Shown here one piece after another: positions 46,451 to 49,508 of a stretch of 49,508 nt of DNA (positions are counted from its first letter, which is position 1; each line of letters opens with the position of its first letter). The DNA comes from Cyanothece sp. BG0011 (lineage in GTDB: Bacteria > Cyanobacteriota > Cyanobacteriia > Cyanobacteriales > Microcystaceae), in the NCBI RefSeq assembly GCF_003013815.1, contig NZ_PRLH01000008.1, positions 1-49,508 on the forward strand. Reading direction: 5' to 3'. Made by a program: the position numbers and the translations under genes. The notes below the pieces were generated by a model. That model had not been told where the DNA came from and made no database searches. It saw nothing but the letters and a program-made list of their open reading frames with translations.

Positions 46451-47146
46451 TTAAGCAGCAGCTAACCCATGAGAAGACATTTTCATGATTTCACGGGTAG
46501 AGAAACCAATATGACTTAAAGCTTCTCCATAACTAATCATGAAATCTTCAACTAAAGCTTCTTTTTCCATTCCTAAGATTTCGGCATCCTTTTCAACTTC
46601 GTTGAGCATTTGCCAAACAATGGGTAAATTTTGTTTATTTGCTTCTTCTAATTCTGCTTTTGAGGCTTCAAAATGCTCTTTTAACCAGACTTCTCCAAAA
46701 TTGAGGTGAGTATATTCGTCCTTAACCACCCCTTCAGTAATTTTGCGAGCAAAGGGATCAGCCACGGGGATATAAATATTATAAGCGGCGATCGCAAAGG
46801 CTTCGATGATCAAAGATTGAATTAATAAGCAAGTAACAATTTTTCCTTCAGCTTTTGCCCTCTGGAAGTTCCCATGAAGTTCCGAGAAAAATTTCTGAGC
46901 GTAGTCCATATCCGGAGTCACGTTCAAATTCCTGCCACAAGCTTGAAAGCCCTTTTTATGGCGGTTTTCCATTTTAGAGAGACGAATTAACTCGGCCTCA
47001 TCTTCCGGGAGAAGTTGCGCCATATCAATGTAATTTTGATAAGCTTCTTGTTCCCCTTCGATGACAATAGCATTGATGCGACTGTAGGCATCTTTATAGG
47101 TTTCGCTGTTAAAATCAAGCTCTGAGCGTAAAGCAAGCTCTTGCAT
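46451..47146 (-). CDS. ado: aldehyde deformylating oxygenase (alkane synthesis)
   Basis: A 231-residue ferritin-like di-iron enzyme that turns fatty aldehydes into alkanes (C15/C17) and formate. All six iron ligands are present at standard positions: Glu32, Glu60, His63 (MENRHKKGF), Glu115, Glu144 and His147 ([10 protein letters not shown]). Length and sequence fit the cyanobacterial family throughout. Acyl-ACP reductase, often directly downstream, is not here: on the 3' side lie the hairpin, the MITE and hsdR. Start ATG 47146, upstream AGGAGATAAA. Confidence 0.96.
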   Translation of the reverse strand: MQELALRSELDFNSETYKDAYSRINAIVIEGEQEAYQNYIDMAQLLPEDEAELIRLSKMENRHKKGFQACGRNLNVTPDMDYAQKFFSELHGNFQRAKAEGKIVTCLLIQSLIIEAFAIAAYNIYIPVADPFARKITEGVVKDEYTHLNFGEVWLKEHFEASKAELEEANKQNLPIVWQMLNEVEKDAEILGMEKEALVEDFMISYGEALSHIGFSTREIMKMSSHGLAAA

Positions 47147-47326
47147 AAGCTATTTTATCTCCTGTGGTTTATCAACTAAGTTAGTGGCTAAATGGGTTTC
47201 CTTAATCGAATTAAGGAAACTAAGGGTATAAGTATGGGCTAACGGGTGTTAACCCTGGGCTATTGTCCATAGTATTGGTTCTACTCTAATGTATAAAGTT
47301 TAAACAGAAAAGACAAATAAGCAAAT

Positions 47327-48172
47327 ATGATTACAGAACAACTCATCACTGTCGGTTCGGTCGAATGGTTTTATCGCGAAGTTATCCCCACCAACAGCAA
47401 TAATAAACCCCCAGTTATTCTGGTTCATGGGTTACCGAGTCATAGTTATACCTGGCGTCGGGTGATGGAAAATTTAGGAGAGCGGGGGTTCACAGCGATC
47501 GCCCCTGACTGGCTGGGTTCTGGGTTTTCAGCTAAACCGGATAAACGGGACTTTGCTTATACCCCTGCTGCTTATGCCAAGGCATTCGGCGAGTTTCTCA
47601 AAGCACTCGAACTACAAAAAGTGTCTTTAGTGATGCAGGGGTTTTTGGCTTCTGTCGCCTTAGAATACGCTTTTAACCATGCTGATACCATTGAACGCTT
47701 AATTATCCTTAATACCCCCTTATCCCCTGACGTTAAGCTACCTTGGTTAATGCAGCAATGGACAATTCCCTTTATGGGGGATATGGTTACCCAAGATCCC
47801 TTATTGGTCGATCGCACCTTAGAAAAGGGGAGCGGTTTTGTCATTGAAGATAAAGATTTAGATATTTTTCGACAACCCTATCTTAAAAGTTCGGCAGTGG
47901 GACGGGCGTTACTGACAACCACTAAAAATCTGAAACTTTCTCAAACCCTCAAAGACATCGAAACTAAGTTTTCGAGTTGGCAAGTTCCCACCCTCATCCT
48001 CTGGGGAATGGCTGATCCCTGGTTATCGGCCGATATTCCCGAAAAATTAGCGGCCAACGCTTCTAATATTGAGATGATGAAGTTAGAAGAAGCCAAACAT
48101 TATCCCCAAGAACATTGGCCCAAAGAAGTCAGCGAAGAAATTATTACTTTTTTACGCCGTCAAGTCGTTTAA
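47327..48172 (+). CDS. alpha/beta-hydrolase-fold protein lacking the nucleophile
   Basis: A 281-residue alpha/beta-hydrolase fold of the haloalkane dehalogenase/epoxide hydrolase type: oxyanion region VILVHGLPSHSYTWRRV, then APDWLGSGFSAKP. The nucleophile elbow reads VMQGFLAS (102-109), so the position of Ser/Asp is Gly105; the acid Asp230 (LWGMADPW) and a His (258 or 263) remain. Catalysis by the classical triad seems impossible; it may be a binding or scaffold protein, or use another residue. Start ATG 47327. Divergent from ado. Confidence 0.85.
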   Translation: MITEQLITVGSVEWFYREVIPTNSNNKPPVILVHGLPSHSYTWRRVMENLGERGFTAIAPDWLGSGFSAKPDKRDFAYTPAAYAKAFGEFLKALELQKVSLVMQGFLASVALEYAFNHADTIERLIILNTPLSPDVKLPWLMQQWTIPFMGDMVTQDPLLVDRTLEKGSGFVIEDKDLDIFRQPYLKSSAVGRALLTTTKNLKLSQTLKDIETKFSSWQVPTLILWGMADPWLSADIPEKLAANASNIEMMKLEEAKHYPQEHWPKEVSEEIITFLRRQVV

Positions 48173-48180
48173 TGGTCACT

Positions 48181-48215
48181 GTTGCCTGTTGCCTATTCCC
48201 TATTGCCTATTCCCT
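48181..48215. repeat. heptamer array GTTGCCT/ATTCCCT
   Basis: Five adjacent degenerate heptamers: GTTGCCT, GTTGCCT, ATTCCCT, ATTGCCT, ATTCCCT. Located 9 bp after the hydrolase-like gene. Confidence 0.85.
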
Positions 48216-48298
48216 CATAAAAACATTGACCAATTTACGCAATTCTTGAGAAAATCGACTGAGGAGTTTACTTAATATCATTAGCAAAACTTAGAATT

Positions 48299-48742
48299 AT
48301 GCCACGTATTCGGTCTATTCTGTCTCTATTATTGGTGGTTGTAGCCATTTTCTGTGTCAGTTGTGGTGGCCAAAAAGCCTCTATCCCCACTACTTATGCC
48401 CCTGAGAAAATTGAACAATTACAGGTTCTCGTTGAACCCATTGAGGAAGCGAAAGAAAATTTTGATGTTCTCAAAGGGTTTATTGCCGATGAAAATTGGA
48501 TCGATACCCGTACCTATATTCATGGTCCATTGGGGGGTCTTCGTCAAGAAATGAGTAGTTTAACTCGTTCTTTGTTACCCAAGGATCAAAAGGAAGCCAC
48601 AAATTTATCTAAGTCATTATTTACTGACTTAGAACGGTTAGATGCGGCTGCAAAAGAACGTAACTCAGCAGTGGCGCAACGGCAATATGGCAAGGCAGTC
48701 AATGATTTACAAAGTTTCTTAGATTTAGTTCCCAAAAGCTAA
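48299..48742 (+). CDS. psbQ: photosystem II extrinsic protein CyanoQ
   Basis: A 147-residue lumenal lipoprotein. Signal peptide with lipobox CVSC and lipidated Cys22, then a four-helix bundle. It shares with other CyanoQ proteins the run IPTTYAPEKIEQLQV, NWIDTRTYIHGPLG and SLLPKDQ. CyanoQ binds the lumenal side of PSII near CP47/PsbO and stabilises the oxygen-evolving complex. Start ATG 48299. Followed by a hairpin and an oxidoreductase gene on the same strand. Confidence 0.94.
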   Translation: MPRIRSILSLLLVVVAIFCVSCGGQKASIPTTYAPEKIEQLQVLVEPIEEAKENFDVLKGFIADENWIDTRTYIHGPLGGLRQEMSSLTRSLLPKDQKEATNLSKSLFTDLERLDAAAKERNSAVAQRQYGKAVNDLQSFLDLVPKS

Positions 48743-48765
48743 ATCATTTTAGTTATAACATCTGT

Positions 48766-48788
48766 AGGGGCATAATTATTATGCCCCT
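48766..48788. repeat. hairpin AGGGGCATAAT/ATTATGCCCCT
   Basis: A near-perfect 11-bp stem in the psbQ-oxidoreductase spacer, with flanking GT before and AT after. The same words end hsdM (39972) and, degenerate, hsdS (42290). Confidence 0.8.
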
Positions 48789-48816
48789 ATAATTATGGAA
48801 ACTTCTTAACATCAAT

Positions 48817-49508
48817 ATGACTCGTATTACTATTATTGGAGCCGGCATTATTGGAGCAGCGATCGCCTATGAATTAAGTTTAATTAAGGGGTTAAAAATT
48901 ACCCTCATTGATGCCAAACAACCTGCTTCGGGATCGACGGGGGCAGCTTTGGGGGTTTTAATGGGAATTATTAGCCACAAAACGAAGGGACGGGGTTGGA
49001 AACTTCGTCGCCTTAGTTTAGAGCGTTATGCTACTTTAATTCCTGAGTTAGAAAAGGCAACGGGTCAGAAAATGCCTGTTAATTATCAGGGAATTTTGAT
49101 GTTACGTTTTGCCGATGATCCCCTAGAGAGATGGGAAACCTTAAAACAAGTTCGCCGGGATGGCGGATACCTTCTAGAAATTTGGGATCAAAATGAGCTA
49201 TTAAAACGCTGTCCCCAGGTACAAAATGACCGTGTGATTGGGGCTATTTATTCCCCTCAAGATCGACAAATTAACCCCACTATTTTAACTGAATCTCTTG
49301 TTTTAGCTGCGTCTCAAAATGGTGTTAATTGTCAGTTTGGTGTCGAAGTTCAAAGGATTCTCAAGCCTTCAAATAAGGGTCAATCCTACAGTATTAAAAC
49401 CCCAGACCAGACCCTAGAAACCGATTGGTTAATTATGTGTGCTGGCTTAGGATCAACTCCTTTGATTAACCCATTAGAACCCATGGTTAATATTAAACCT
49501 GTTCTGGG
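48817..49508 (+). CDS. FAD-dependent oxidoreductase (DAO/glycine-oxidase-like), cut by window end
   Basis: The first 230 residues of a DAO-family flavoprotein. The FAD-binding Rossmann motif is at the start (IIGAGIIGAAIAYELS), followed by LIDAKQPASGSTGAALGVLMG, the second conserved FAD contact of the D-amino-acid/glycine oxidase group, and later AGLGSTPLINPL. Substrate unclear; ThiO-type glycine oxidase is possible but not shown. Start ATG 48817. Same strand as psbQ. Confidence 0.85.
   Translation, partial: MTRITIIGAGIIGAAIAYELSLIKGLKITLIDAKQPASGSTGAALGVLMGIISHKTKGRGWKLRRLSLERYATLIPELEKATGQKMPVNYQGILMLRFADDPLERWETLKQVRRDGGYLLEIWDQNELLKRCPQVQNDRVIGAIYSPQDRQINPTILTESLVLAASQNGVNCQFGVEVQRILKPSNKGQSYSIKTPDQTLETDWLIMCAGLGSTPLINPLEPMVNIKPVL

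Noticed and set aside
1-49508. tRNA or rRNA genes
   Set aside because: The spacers were read for cloverleaf-like sequence and CCA-type ends by eye; none was found. A tRNAscan run would settle it.

Overview
The window reads as chromosomal DNA of a unicellular, probably marine or brackish cyanobacterium of the Cyanothece/Crocosphaera kind. Evidence: photosystem II genes (psbT, CyanoQ-type psbQ), a cyanobacterial aldehyde deformylating oxygenase, a ferredoxin-dependent nitrate assimilation set (nirA, an NrtP-type MFS permease, narB), low-GC DNA dotted with the cyanobacterial HIP1 octamer GCGATCGC (about 28 counted by eye), and intergenic heptamer arrays. The genus is inferred from overall resemblance only.

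Layout. 0-20.8 kb is mostly core: start of argC, a DUF427 protein, two SLC13/ArsB-NhaD-type permeases (the second frameshifted), a SERCA/PacL-like Ca2+ P-type ATPase behind an exoD gene, a GTPase-DUF697 protein, yggT, a UPF0104 membrane protein, DUF29, dCMP deaminase, a second and unusual P-type ATPase, the Ktr K+ uptake pair, nrdR, psbT, DUF2288 and a GH13 enzyme. A c-di-AMP (ydaO/yuaA-class) riboswitch lies on the minus strand upstream of exoD and the Ca2+ ATPase, so c-di-AMP may link to ion transport here. 20.9-25.8 kb is a defence/toxin-antitoxin patch: mcrB and mcrC separated by xisH-xisI and a duplicated repeat, then partnerless antitoxin-like genes. 26.0-33.3 kb is nitrate assimilation (nirA, nrtP, Uma2, a secreted protein, narB). 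33.6-37.5 kb has a small conserved protein and an oligopeptide-type ABC permease and binding protein with a VapBC-like pair between them. 37.6-46.2 kb is a type I restriction-modification locus (hsdM, hsdS, hsdR) with an MntA/HepT pair in the first gap and a PIN-domain pair in the second. 46.4-49.5 kb returns to core genes: ado, an alpha/beta-hydrolase-fold protein lacking its nucleophile, psbQ and the start of an FAD-dependent oxidoreductase.

The strongest points for a second look are: the c-di-AMP riboswitch; xisHI nested in a McrBC locus; toxin-antitoxin cassettes in every gap of the type I R-M locus; stop codons of all three hsd genes lying in or at repeats, including a 173-bp MITE-like element with a target duplication at the hsdR stop; a family of GTAGGGG...CCCCTAC hairpins whose inner arms differ but stay complementary; and a HIP1-free stretch of about 11.9 kb over the R-M island. 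Four single-base frameshifts (one permease, xisH, two in mcrB), mostly in homopolymers, may be sequencing errors or real decay; the sequence alone cannot decide.
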